Source: Ectobius pallidus
Lineage: Eukaryota > Arthropoda > Insecta > Blattodea > Ectobiidae
Assembly (NCBI GenBank): GCA_964059195.1
Contig: CAXKWD010000002.1
Coordinates: 53,594,923-53,658,922, forward strand
DNA length: 64,000 bases
Reading direction: 5' to 3'
Part shown: piece by piece, positions 33,811 to 43,990 of the stretch
Numbering within the stretch: the stretch's first letter is position 1
Layout of the letters: each line of letters begins with the position of its first letter
The notes under the pieces: model-generated
What the model saw: only the letters and a program-made list of their open reading frames with translations
Told to the model about the DNA's origin: nothing
Database searches by the model: none
Program-made: the position numbers and the translations under genes

Positions 33811-36800
33811 ATGTTTGCAAGAATACGGGGTTTCTTGTACCGTCATAGACGGAAATTCATTGTAAGTGGCATTTTGATTGGAGGTGCAGTGCTGGCATCT
33901 CGATATGCACAGAAAAAACTAAGGGAATGGCAAGAGCGGGAAACTAGAGAATTTGTGGAGCGAACAAAACGCCAACACCACTTTGAAAGTACAGAAAGAA
34001 CATGCAACCAGACTGTTCTCTCTCTCATGCGCACTGTGAAAGAGGCTGTTGCGAAAATTCTGAACACTGAAGAGCTGGTGATGAAGTTGAGAACGGGCCC
34101 TGCAGATAAAGTGCCCATCTGGGAAGAGCTAAAAGTCCTCGCTTTTACTCGTGCCTCTGTCCTTGTGTATGCTGGGGCCATGCTGACTGTGTCTCTTCGA
34201 GTCCAGCTTAATCTGATTGGTGGCTACATGTTTCAAGATTCAACCAGTGATGGGGAAGATGGGGCCAGGGCACCCCATGTTACAAGCCTCATGCAGGAAA
34301 AATACCTGTCTTTATGCCACCATTTTGTCAACGAAGGGATTCGTCAGTTGTGTACTCTAATTGAGGAAAAGGTTCGAACTTTTTTTATATAATAGCCTAT
34401 ATTATTATATATAAATATATACAAGTCATCTAATGTTAGTGTAATTACTTACATAATTACCATACTTGTAATTGTGTTTATTGCCCTAAAAACATCCTGA
34501 TCTTTGGGTAAGAAATGAAACATTTGTGATTCTGTTAATTAAAAATTATTGGTAGTATACTGTTGCTACAATTAGCATAAGGAAGAAATTTATACAGTAA
34601 ATTCCCTTTTTAACAAAAATGGGGGGTTGATTTTTATCCTTAAAAGAAAAAAAATACACTGAATTCTATAAATGTAGGTAATTTACAGTAGGCCTACCGG
34701 TATCTTTAAACATTTTTTTGTTCGACCATATTGTAATATGCTTATTAGCCTAAGTTACAATGACGTAACAGTATCTTAATGACTTGCATTAAAGTACAGA
34801 TTTTCGTTGTAACACTGGTATGGTATCAAACACGGAACAATCTTGAAGCCATGAGAGCAGCAAATGAAACAGAGTAATAAACAATCCTTATCTTAAAATC
34901 AATTCTGTTCATGATAATGGTAACCCTTTGCAAGCGACAAATTTTATGGCTACCTACGCTGTAGATTCTCGTTAAAATTAAAAGATCCTTTAACTTATTA
35001 AATGTTTCCTAAAGGCATGCAATATTGCATAACATCAAACATTTACCTTGTTCTGAAGATAATATTCACAGCTAGAGTAAGTAGGAGGTGTGGAAAAATT
35101 TCTGTGGGACTTAGTTACCAAATAAATAGCATAAGGGATGTTCCACTATATTCCAAGACCTAATCATTAGTGACTAAAAAGTAATCCTTTCGATCTGTGT
35201 TTCTATTGAACTGAGATGGTAATATGGGACCTTGGTTGGTATTGCAAATGGGGATGGGCCTGGATCTGAATCACTCACATCTATGCAGCTGAAACTGCTA
35301 AGTGCCAGTGTCACTTGTGTCATTGCTGCTCTCAGCAGCATCATCTGGTATAAATTCTTCCTCCCCCTTATTACAGTCACTAATATGTTTCATTTAACAC
35401 AGACACAAGGACAAAGTTGTTTGATACTTAGCATCCTCTTGGATGCCATTTCACTACCAAAACAGTAAATGAACATGAAATAAAGTCACAAGAAAAATTT
35501 CCCACTGCTCTTCAGGATAATACGGTCCTCGAGGAAATCATTTGCTGAAGGGAATCCACTACAGGAAGTGTGAAAGAGATTTCCCATGACATTTAGTATC
35601 AATCTTGTGCACTCCGTCACCAGAGAAGCAGGCCAGTGACATGAATTTTATTATATTAAATTCCGCGCTACCACAGATGACATTTGATAATAGGCTATAT
35701 TAAATTTTACATGCAAAGGGTTAATATTGTATTCATTTAGTTTATTTCATGTTTTAAAGTTCACTGGTTTCAGTTTAAACTGCTCCAAGAGAAACTTTGA
35801 CTTACCCGCACGCCATCAGCTGCCATCTATTGCAAAGAGAATTGATGAGAACTTAGTAACAGCTGATTGCTGCGTCAGCCATCTCTGTTTGATTCATGAA
35901 TCTAAAGTCTCGAAACATTTAATTATGGTCGAACTAAACAGTCATATGTACTGTGCCTATAATAGTAATTAAGACACTCGTACATGAAAATTACTCATAT
36001 CTTAATAAATGCCATTATAGGCTAAATTGTATTACTGGTACTGCAACTTATAAATACAAGTTTGTTTTCTGCTTCAACAAAAAGCAATTAAATAACAACT
36101 AGGCCTACAACAAAATTCAGAAATTTAACACATAATTTAAATTGATCAAGATTATTTATTATATAGCTGCACTAAGGCCCGGTATTATAAACAAAGTTGA
36201 TCTTTAGATTAAGTTAAACCTAATCTTAAGATTAACTCTAGTTGCCGTTTTATAATGTTCTGGTTAAGTTAAACCGTAGTGCAATGGTGTTGGTAGGCCT
36301 GTTGACTGGGAAAAGAAGACGAATTGGCCTTGGAAATAAAAGAAAAACAATAAGATCTGCTAATTTTCTTGTATTTGTTTGTATATTGCGACGAAAATGA
36401 CTGACACAAATAGTTCAAAACGTTGCCAAAACTTTTCATCCAATGAAATAGAATCGTTAGTATATTTAGTTCGAAAGTATAGTGAGATCGTAGAATGGAA
36501 AATCTAAATCTAAATTGAACTCAGTTTTGTTCAGTGTAAGTTAAGTTTATTTCAATCACAGCTAAAATAAGAAGCTATTCATTGCTCATAAAAATGATAT
36601 TGTATTAGCATTTGTCTCACAGTACAACCTTCTCTGTTTAGGCCTACATTAAAATACTTTACGTTTCGGAAATAAATAAGTAATAAAATAAGTTTTGTCT
36701 CTTCTTCTCATAGCATGTTGTATCCGAAATCGAATTTGTTGATACTGTCTTATCGTGTTTTTATAGTCATTTTCATTAAAACAATTATTACGTCTTATAC

Positions 36801-38297
36801 TGCAGATTAATTAAATGGTAGAAAAGGTCCAGTTAGGTTAAACTTAAGATTAACTTGTAGTTATCGTTTATAATACGCAAAAATCTGAAAAACTAAAGTT
36901 TAAACTAAAACTAAAGGTTAAACCATGATTATAATACCGGCCCTAAGAGTTACCGGTAATGCTGATGTTTCAATAAATTTTTCCTATTCATAATGAGCAA
37001 TTTTCTCTGCGATAGTTTTGTTTGAAGTCAATAAAACATTTTCATTTGTTTTACATTTATTGACCATATCAGTCAAGCCATATTTGTTTCACTAGTTTAG
37101 AAATTCTCTGTAAATTCTCAAAATATTTATTCTGTAGAAGCAGAATTTTCTGTAAAGCAAGGGTCCTTAAAAGTGGGAATAAATTGTCAAATCTTAAATA
37201 AATATATATATATATATACTTTCACTATATAGGCCTATCTCATAGCTGTAAAAATAATAGAGCTAATTTTGGAGATAATTTATAACATCTCTCTTCTTAA
37301 CCGACAATATTAAGCTTTCCAACCCTAGGTTTATTCAGATATGTAGCATTTGGACTGTTGATTTGCAGAGAGATGGGCAACCGAGCAAAAGCAATAGGAT
37401 TCCTTAGTAGATAATCTACAGAGCCCTAATGAAGTAACCTCAAAATTGAAAGTTTATTATTATCTGGCATGTGAACCTAACCTTTCAGAAGTAAGAAAAT
37501 GAGAGAAGGTTATGGAGGTTATCCAAAAAGCAGTTCCATAGGATAGGCACCGAATACAAAACATGCAGTATAAAGTATATTGGACGCAGTATTTTTTTTT
37601 TATTGTCTTATGAACTGATATGGCAAGTTTCTCGCGTGCCTTTTATATATAAATACCATACCAGTACTTTGTTTCAGTTTCCTTCAGAATAATTGAACTT
37701 TACTGTTACAAAGGCTTTACACTAAATTTCGGTTCACTTATCTTACAGATTCGCCTTGTTGTGGAGGAAAAATCTCTGAAGCAGAAACTGAATCTTCAAG
37801 ACATGGAACAACTGTTCTGGGCCATTCAGGCAGCTGTAACGAGCGATTCGCAGGATCCTATTAAACACTTGCCCCAATACTTTCTCCCACCAGAACTTGA
37901 AGGAGAAAGCAGACTGCTAGAGAAAATGATTTCTGAGACATTAGATCTACTGGAAAGTGATGAAGTTGTATCCCTGACCTCGTCCTGTGTGAGCAGAGGA
38001 TTTTCACTGATGGTAGACAGAATCTCCGAATACTACAGGCCAGCTCCAGACAAGACTGCATTGAACATAGAAACAAAAGCCACAGAAAAGGGACTTGGTC
38101 AGAGCAATGGTGTTACTGGATTTATTCATCCTAACAATGTTGCCATGCCTATGGCCAAGTTGATACCAATTGTAAATGGACTCGTTCCGCTGAATGGGTT
38201 AGGACAAAATCCAGATCCATTGGTCCAACAGCTGATACTGGATGAGAAACTTAAACTCCTTGGAGCTAATGTATATGAAGCATTCAGTAACAAGTGA
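33811..38297 (+). CDS. PEX3: Peroxisomal biogenesis factor 3 (Pex3), two exons
   Basis: Exon 1 33811-34371 (187 codons, donor AAG|GTTCGA) and exon 2 37749-38297 (after TTACAG, stop TGA), phase 0, giving 369 aa (human 373). Integral peroxisomal membrane protein that docks Pex19 with membrane cargo. Visible: N-terminal basic stretch MFARIRGFLYRHRRK, a membrane segment FIVSGILIGGAVLASRYA (about 16-33), the Pex19-contact region VPIWEELKVLAFTRASVLVY with Trp at 104 (same number as in human), and RVQLNLIGGYMFQDST. A poly(A) signal AATAAA is at 38434-38439. The donor is weak; reading through it adds VRTFFI and a stop. The 3.4-kb intron holds piggyBac-like and PIF/Harbinger-like elements. Confidence 0.96.
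34924..35720. mobile_element. piggyBac-like non-autonomous element in PEX3 intron
   Basis: Ends CCCTTTGCAAG and CATGCAAAGGG are inverted. The right flank is TTAA (35721-35724) and the left flank GTAA (34920-34923), i.e. a TTAA duplication with one change. The minus strand has an acidic piece (EEEFIPDDAAESSNDTSDTG) reminiscent of piggyBac transposase N-termini, interrupted by a stop. No catalytic region is seen. About 797 bp. Confidence 0.75.
36176..36943 (+). mobile_element. PIF/Harbinger-type element in PEX3 intron
   Basis: Terminal repeats GGCCCGGTATTATAA and the inverse of GGGCCGGTATTATAA (one mismatch), flanked by TAA on both sides (36173-36175, 36944-36946), the TWA target of PIF/Harbinger. 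The interior has many (T)TTAAACTTAA-type words near both ends and a short ORF for a Myb-like domain start. 768 bp, no DDE transposase. Confidence 0.88.
36397..36507 (+). pseudogene. Myb/SANT-like domain start of a Harbinger accessory protein
   Basis: An ATG-initiated 36-codon frame inside the PIF/Harbinger element: KRCQNFSSNEIESLVYLVRK then YSEIVEWKI and a stop. This fits the first helices of the Myb/SANT-like DNA-binding protein that partners Harbinger transposases (typically ...NFSxxEIxxLVxLVxKYxxIIExK). The rest is deleted. Confidence 0.65.
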
Positions 38298-39180
38298 TCA
38301 AGTAACATTATATTGTATTGTTGTTACTCTGAATTAAATTGAAGTTACTGAATTGGTTCTGCACTTTTTGTGAAAACACTTATTCCAGAAATGATCAAAC
38401 ACTTATGTTTTAGATACCTCCTCATTTCTTTGGAATAAAGACATCCTCGAATTTGATCAGTGTGTTATGCCATATTTCATGAGAGAAAGTGGCTTTAAAT
38501 TTTTTTTTTAAATTACATGCATTTTCATTTCACTGAAGGGCAGAAATGTTTAGCTTTTTTAAATTAAAAAAAGTTATCTAAATTACCTGCTTTCAAAAAA
38601 TATTTCCCTGCAGATTTTTGTAAGCTGCCATGCTTCTGTGATCTGTGTATTATTTTTCTCCTCCCATTATTCCACTCATCTTGCCTGTAACAACAAATAC
38701 CATATTTATGCAAATGTAATGTGACTTTTTGGTCCACTTGCAGCATTCAAAATTGGGGTGCATTAGATACAAATGCAGATCTATTTCGTAGTTGAATGGT
38801 AACTTAAATCACTTATATAACAATGCATTACTGTAAATTTCACCTTAGTTACATTTGCTGAAAGGCAGCAGGGTTTCATGTGGAGGTATCTATTGTCCTG
38901 TATTCTCCTCCGTAAACCATTACACCAAAATCAGCATTAATAAATACATTGTTGTTTTAAGTAAAATATTAAGAAAAAATAACAAAATGTCCTATCACTG
39001 ATGCGTATTGCATTTGCGAACAATTTTTTGTAAAATATGTATTTCAAGTTTCAAAATTTGGTTTTGCAATAGGTTCAAGTAAATAAGGTAGTAAATTGTA
39101 TTATCATGAATCGATCAAGATTCATCTGGGAACAGTTCCAGATTGTTTTAGTGAATTATTTTAAGAAAAGTTGTCATTCA
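38298..39180. other. PEX3 3' UTR and intergenic region
   Basis: Contains the PEX3 poly(A) signal at 38434-38439 and AT-rich DNA without recognised elements. Confidence 0.6.
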
Positions 39181-39319
39181 TTATAGGGGTTCGGAGAAAA
39201 GCTTCCTTTCTACAGAGAGTGTCAGCTGACTTTTTAAATACTGTTGAGGAGAGAGGATTGTCCTTGTGCACATGCATTCTTTGACTTGAAGCCATTTTAG
39301 TAACTATTGGAATACTGAT

Positions 39320-39565
39320 CAGCAGAGTATCATGCCTATGTGGTGGAGTCGGTGTTTAATAACAATGAGTGTAGTTGCAACCCAGCATATGTTTTGTTGG
39401 CACTTCAATATTTGTGAGAACAACAGTGTTCCTAGCCACAGTAAGATCAAGTTATGTCTGGCAGAATTCAGACAAGCAGCATCTGCTTTGAAAAGTAAAC
39501 CTCCAGAAAGGCTTGGTAAAATGCAGACTCCTGAAATGTGTGAAGTAGCGTTCTGTCATGACTAA
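39320..39565 (+). pseudogene. DUF4817/mariner-like transposase N-terminal fragment
   Basis: Frames here read HAYVVESVFNNN and then, in another frame, HFNICENNSVPSHSKIKLCL, AEFRQAASALKSKPPERLGK and MQTPE. This is the N-terminal HTH region (DUF4817) of a mariner-like transposase (NSVPSHSTIKLWVxxFRxTGSALKKKPPGR...RTPEN). Frameshifted and truncated; no catalytic domain. Confidence 0.75.
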
Positions 39566-40309
39566 TCCATGACGATCTATAAGTAAACATACTAGTGCTC
39601 CCAAGATTGTCAAACTGAACAGTGCTGTGAATAATTCATAAAGATCTGCATTTTCACCCATCAGAAATGTCACTATTAGGGCATTAAGCGATCAGGACAT
39701 GGAAAACCGTGCTATTATTGCCAGAAACCTTTTCAATACCAGTATTATGAATGCTGAAAATTTTAACCATCTTTTATGAAGAAGAAATAACCCATTTATT
39801 ATTTTTTATTATAGGGCTACTTGTTTTATATTTAGCAATTAAGGGGGATAAGGGAAACAGCAGGAAATTCAAGCTCCCCCCCTCCCCCCGACAAAAGACC
39901 CAGATCCTGGTTAAAGGCCATCAGGAGTAAAATCAGGCTCAATGATCCTCTTCTGATACTTCGTTAACTTATCAATAAACAGTTGTGAATATAAAGCTAA
40001 AAAAATAATTTTTCCTAAAGAAATAGCATAGGCCTGAGCCTACATATGTGCTATCAGAACCAGCATCGCCTGACATGTATTTTGCTTGTAATTCGAAATA
40101 AACTTATGCAGGACTTTCCTTATATTATTATTATTATCATCAAATACTTTACAATGAAGTAGTCCTATATATAAGTATCTTATAGTTTAAAATTTGGAAG
40201 CATGACTATCATGTTTATTATTCCTTCAGAAAACACTAGATAAAGCTTTTTATTATTCTTAGCAGACTTGGGAATTTGCACCCTATTGCTTGTAAACACC
40301 ATGCCTGGT

Positions 40310-40920
40310 AGGGGTTGAAGTACGAACAAATATTGATCTTATAATAGGGGTTGAAATATTCATGGGGTGCTTTCTTCCAAAATTAGTTTTGCCAAAAATT
40401 TTCTTCTGGTTCTTAGGGGGTGATTTTGGTAAAAATTGTTCAAAGAACATAGTCTTAAATAAAGGTCATATAATAGGGGTTTAAACATTTAAGGGATGGT
40501 TTCTTCCAAAATTAATTTTGCTTAAATATTCTCCTGGTCCTATATGGTCTGTTTGTAGTCTGATAAAAATTTGTCAAAGAATGTAGATTTAAATAACTTA
40601 TAGTTCATATAATAGGGGTTGAAACATTTAAGGTGTGTCTCCTGGTTCTACAGGGTCTGTGTGTAAAGTCTAGTCAAAATTGGTCTGTATACATTATACA
40701 GGTTGAAATAAATAAGGGGTGGTTTGTTCGAATGTTATTGTCTCCTAGAATTTTTGCCTGGTTCTACAGGGCAACTGTGTAAAATCTGGAAAACATTGGT
40801 CATGGAATGTAGATTTGTATTGAGAAAATACAAGGGGTTTTAATAAGGGTTTGTTTGAATTTTAATGTTTCCTGTGTTTTTTTCCAGCCTGAAGAGGGAG
40901 GGCCTACATGTGTAAAATGA
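40310..40920. repeat. Degenerate tandem repeat, about 120-bp unit
   Basis: Five or so diverged units containing ATAATAGGGGTTGAAAYATT, GGGGTGGTTTCTTCCAAAA, TCTCCTGGTTCTACAGGG and AAAATTGGTCAAAGAATGTA. Probably an old tandemly amplified transposon 3' region. Noncoding. Confidence 0.7.
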
Positions 40921-41235
40921 TTTAGTCTTTTCTTGGGGTTTGAAATTGGTTACTCAGGGAAGTGTAGGCTATACACAAAATAGCAAAAAGGTTATATTTA
41001 GTGATTCTTGAAAGGCTACAGACAGTAAGTTGTCCATAGGTAAATGCAGCATTTTGTCAACATTCCTATTTTTGAAGTGAAACTTCTTTAGCCGTGGTAG
41101 GGGTAAATCGGGAGCTTGTGTAATGCTCAAAATCGTCACGAAATTAGTGTCATGCTCAAAATCGTCACAAAATTAGTAAGGTGTGACAGAATGGACTGCA
41201 CAGAAAACAATCAATGCAATGATTAGGCTTACCTA

Positions 41236-41460
41236 AATTTTTAAAAATCTAAAAATCCAAAATTAAAAAATCGAAATCCAAAATTTAAAAACTCAAAGGT
41301 TCAAAATTTAAAAGATCCAAAATTGCAAAATTAAAAAATTCAAAGATCCAAAATTGAAAAAAATTTAAAAATCCATAATTTAAAAAGTCCAAAAATCCAA
41401 ATTAAAAAGTCCGACAATCCAAAATTAAAAAATCCAATAATCTAAAATTGAAAAAAATAA
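41236..41460. repeat. AT-rich minisatellite (AAAATCCAAAATTTAAA)n
   Basis: About 225 bp of imperfect 16-20-bp units on the pattern AAAAATCCAAAATTxAAA. The strand is extremely poor in G. No coding potential. Confidence 0.85.
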
Positions 41461-42275
41461 GAAAATTAAAACAAGTTTCACTTCTGTCGCGTGGCGTTCC
41501 ACGTACACTTTTTTTTAACTAATACAAAGTTGATAGCGATAAATAACTTAGTGGATAGGATTTTTTTACAGACTTGACATGCATAATCACTAACGTCGTT
41601 GGCAGAAACTCAAACTGTAAGTCTTCTTTTTGCATGAAGCTGAGACAACTGAATATGCCTCTTATTCTATATCAAAATGTGAAGTGAGAAAATAATGTCC
41701 ATGCCCAAGGTAGAGAAAGTTATATGAGTGCTTCACGTCAGATTTTATTGACATGGATTTCATTCACTATTATTGATTTATAGGGATAAATTAAATTGAT
41801 AGCCTCTCTATTTGATCAGTTACTTAAAACCCTATTTTCGTGCAACTTCCTTAAGCCCCTATGTTGATTGTAAACAATAATATCATGGGGACTGCACATG
41901 CAGTGTGGATTTCATGTGATGAATTCAGTGTAAAATTTTAGGAATACAAAGTTAGGAAAAATCCTTATCGAGTGTCCAAAGCTGAGGCCCAATATAATAT
42001 CTGTTCATTCCTGGGTAATTGTAAGCTAGATAAGGGTAGTTTTTATTTGTCCTTTTTCACCATTTTTTTGCTTATTGGTCCCTTTTTAGGTCTTAATGTC
42101 TTCTTCTTGTAACTTCACCTTCTTTCGCCTATGTGTTTAGTGCTCTCTCAATTTAATCAGACAACAATGATTTTGTGTCATATCATGTCATGACAATAAC
42201 CTTGAGAAGACGATGGGAATTATCAGGTTGTGTAAGAGTTCACTTTCAGTTTTGGAAGAAAGTCAAACCATAAAT

Positions 42276-42455
42276 ATGCCTAATGCAAAGTCTACATAAA
42301 CTCTATTGCGACAGCTTGTGTCTGAATTTAGAACAAAGGTGTTTTCCACTGATGGGAGTATAGGTAGTATTTTGCAGATATTGCAAGGTGAAAGGCCGTG
42401 GAGAAAAGCAGTTCCATGTCCAACAATACATGGGGTTTGAGAAACACGTGAAAGC
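42276..42455 (+). pseudogene. hAT (CGGBP1-like) transposase N-terminus, broken
   Basis: ATG at 42276 opens MPNAKST, then a TAA at codon 8, then LLRQLVSEFRTKVFSTDGS; a frame change gives FCRYCKVKGRGEKQFHVQQY. Layout (STDGS..FCxYCxV..EKxFxVQQH) is that of the BED finger of CGGBP1-like hAT transposases. At least two inactivating changes. The same coding region appears to resume at 42847 and at 43878. Confidence 0.7.
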
Positions 42456-42529
42456 AACCTAACTTCCTGTTCTATTTCATGTCTTTAATTAGAAAAAAAA
42501 ATGCTGTTGTTGTTTTAAAGACAGAGAAT

Positions 42530-42845
42530 CTTGTAGTAAAAAATCAGGCATTTATCAAATAAATTTTATGAACTGTGAAAAAGTGTACATTGGGCAGATA
42601 AAAAGAAACATTGAGAACACATTCAAAGAACATTTCAGAAACATAAAAAATTCAAACAAACAGATAAATCTGCAATAGCAACACATTTTTGGGACGAAGG
42701 ACATGAAATAGAACAGGTAGTAAGACTATTGAAACCAGTAGAGAGGACACAAGAATTAATAGTTTGGGAAAAACTATTAAAAAAAAAAAAAACTCAAATT
42801 AATGAATTTCACATACCAATGGAAGACAGTTTAATCAAAAGATAG
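42530..42845 (+). pseudogene. Penelope-like element GIY-YIG endonuclease fragment
   Basis: Frames read SGIYQINFMNCEKVYIGQIK, RNIENTFKEHFRNIKN and, after a frameshift near 42660, KSAIATHFWDEGHEIEQVV then RLLKPVERTQELIVWEKLL. This order (GIYxI..C..VYIGQT.R....R..EH......KSA.A.H....GH.......) is the GIY-YIG nuclease end of Penelope-like retroelement proteins. The reverse transcriptase part is absent. The stretch at 42466-42485 (CCTGTTCTATTTCATGTC) is repeated inverted at about 42701-42718. Confidence 0.75.
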
Positions 42846-42846
42846 C

Positions 42847-42932
42847 CTACATCCACCGCCAGACGACCAAAAAGCATCGAGCAACTGAGATTCTGGAGCA
42901 GAGTGGTAGTGCTAAGTCTCCATTTTACAAGT
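42847..42932 (+). pseudogene. hAT transposase continuation, segment 2
   Basis: One frame reads YIHRQTTKKHRATEILEQSG then SAKSPFYK, resembling the basic linker after the BED finger of CGGBP1-like hAT proteins. It is cut at 42933 by a TIR element; the frame resumes after 43877. Confidence 0.5.
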
Positions 42933-43877
42933 AGGGGAGATGTGGAGGGATGGGACATTCCATGTAATACAAAAACTACATTTGAAATTCTTACCAAATT
43001 GCTCTCAGAAGTTTGCAACAGCAATAGTATGCTATATTAGAAAGTATGGTGGATGTTATGCTGTAACTTTATGAAAAAACTAACTTTCTTCAGTTTTGTC
43101 AATAAATTATACATTTTCAGAATTTCTAAATAGCCTAGTCATTTTTAAAATTGGAAAATTACCATAAATATTTTGTAAATGATGAAAACATTTGACTTTT
43201 CAGTAATATAAAACAATTGAAAGTAAGGCATGTGTCTTATAGTTTGGGTGTTATAAGCTAAATCATGCGATTGCTACAATGCAGGAAGGATGGGACATTC
43301 TGTTTGCAGGAGGGAAGGGACACCATTTTAATGAGAAACGTAGCCTCCCATATTTTCTGCAAATTTTAAAATGTATTTTAAGGTGTTTTTCTTCTATTTT
43401 TTAGTGATATGGGTTGATTTTTGGTTATGAGAGGTAGATTCAAAGACATTCTGTATTTTGAAGTCGAACTTGCTTGCTTAAAATTTTTTATGAGAGACTT
43501 GTTAATCTGAGTCACCTATTATAACTCTTTTGTTCTTATGTTCTATTTAAATGCATTGAGAAGGACATTTTTAAACTTTATGATGATTTCCAACATTATT
43601 TACATGAACATTGAGGCTCAAAAAAAGTCTGTCCCATACCTCCTTGAACAGTGTCCCATTCCACCTACCCAGGTAGGAGGGATGGGACATTTGATAATGT
43701 TATAAAAAATGTTATTTATCTGCAAGGTAAATAAAATTTTTAATCTTCAGTATAACATATTTATATTCTGAAGCCAAGCAGTTTTCAGAAATGCAATCAG
43801 TTTTTGCCTACATTAAACCCAAAAATTTTAAAAAATTAATAAAGTAAAAAGTCTCATCCCTCCACGCTCTCCCCTAC
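42933..43877. mobile_element. TIR element with GTAGGGGAG ends, inserted in a hAT relic
   Basis: Left end GTAGGGGAGATGTGGAGGGA and right end its inverse (43849-43877) with a few mismatches. GATGGGACA/TGTCCCAT words recur inside (43290, 43628, 43651, 43683). About 945 bp, noncoding. A clean target duplication is not visible. TAGGGG ends suggest hAT but this is not proven. Confidence 0.7.
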
Positions 43878-43879
43878 CT

Positions 43880-43990
43880 TTGCAGTGCCTTAGTTAGTGA
43901 GAATATTCCACTAGATAAGAAGAGCAATGAAACTTTCAAAACGTTTTTGGAACAGTATACAAATCAAAACATTCCTATTATTGGTTTGTA
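43880..43990 (+). pseudogene. hAT transposase continuation, segment 3
   Basis: Frame: CSALVSENIPLDKKSNETFK then TFLEQYTNQNIPIIGL. This matches the pattern LCxALVxANIPLxKLxNxxFRxFLExYTxQxIP of CGGBP1-like hAT transposases. It follows segments 1 and 2 in order, so all three come from one gene broken by a Penelope-like fragment and the 42933-43877 element. Confidence 0.7.

Noticed and set aside
35232..35468. 78-codon plus-strand frame in the PEX3 intron
   Set aside because: Lies opposite the acidic piggyBac-like fragment and has no domain of its own.
42933..43877. 8-bp target duplication for the GTAGGGGAG element
   Set aside because: Flanking 8-mers TTTACAAG and CCTTTGCA do not match well enough, so hAT membership is left open.
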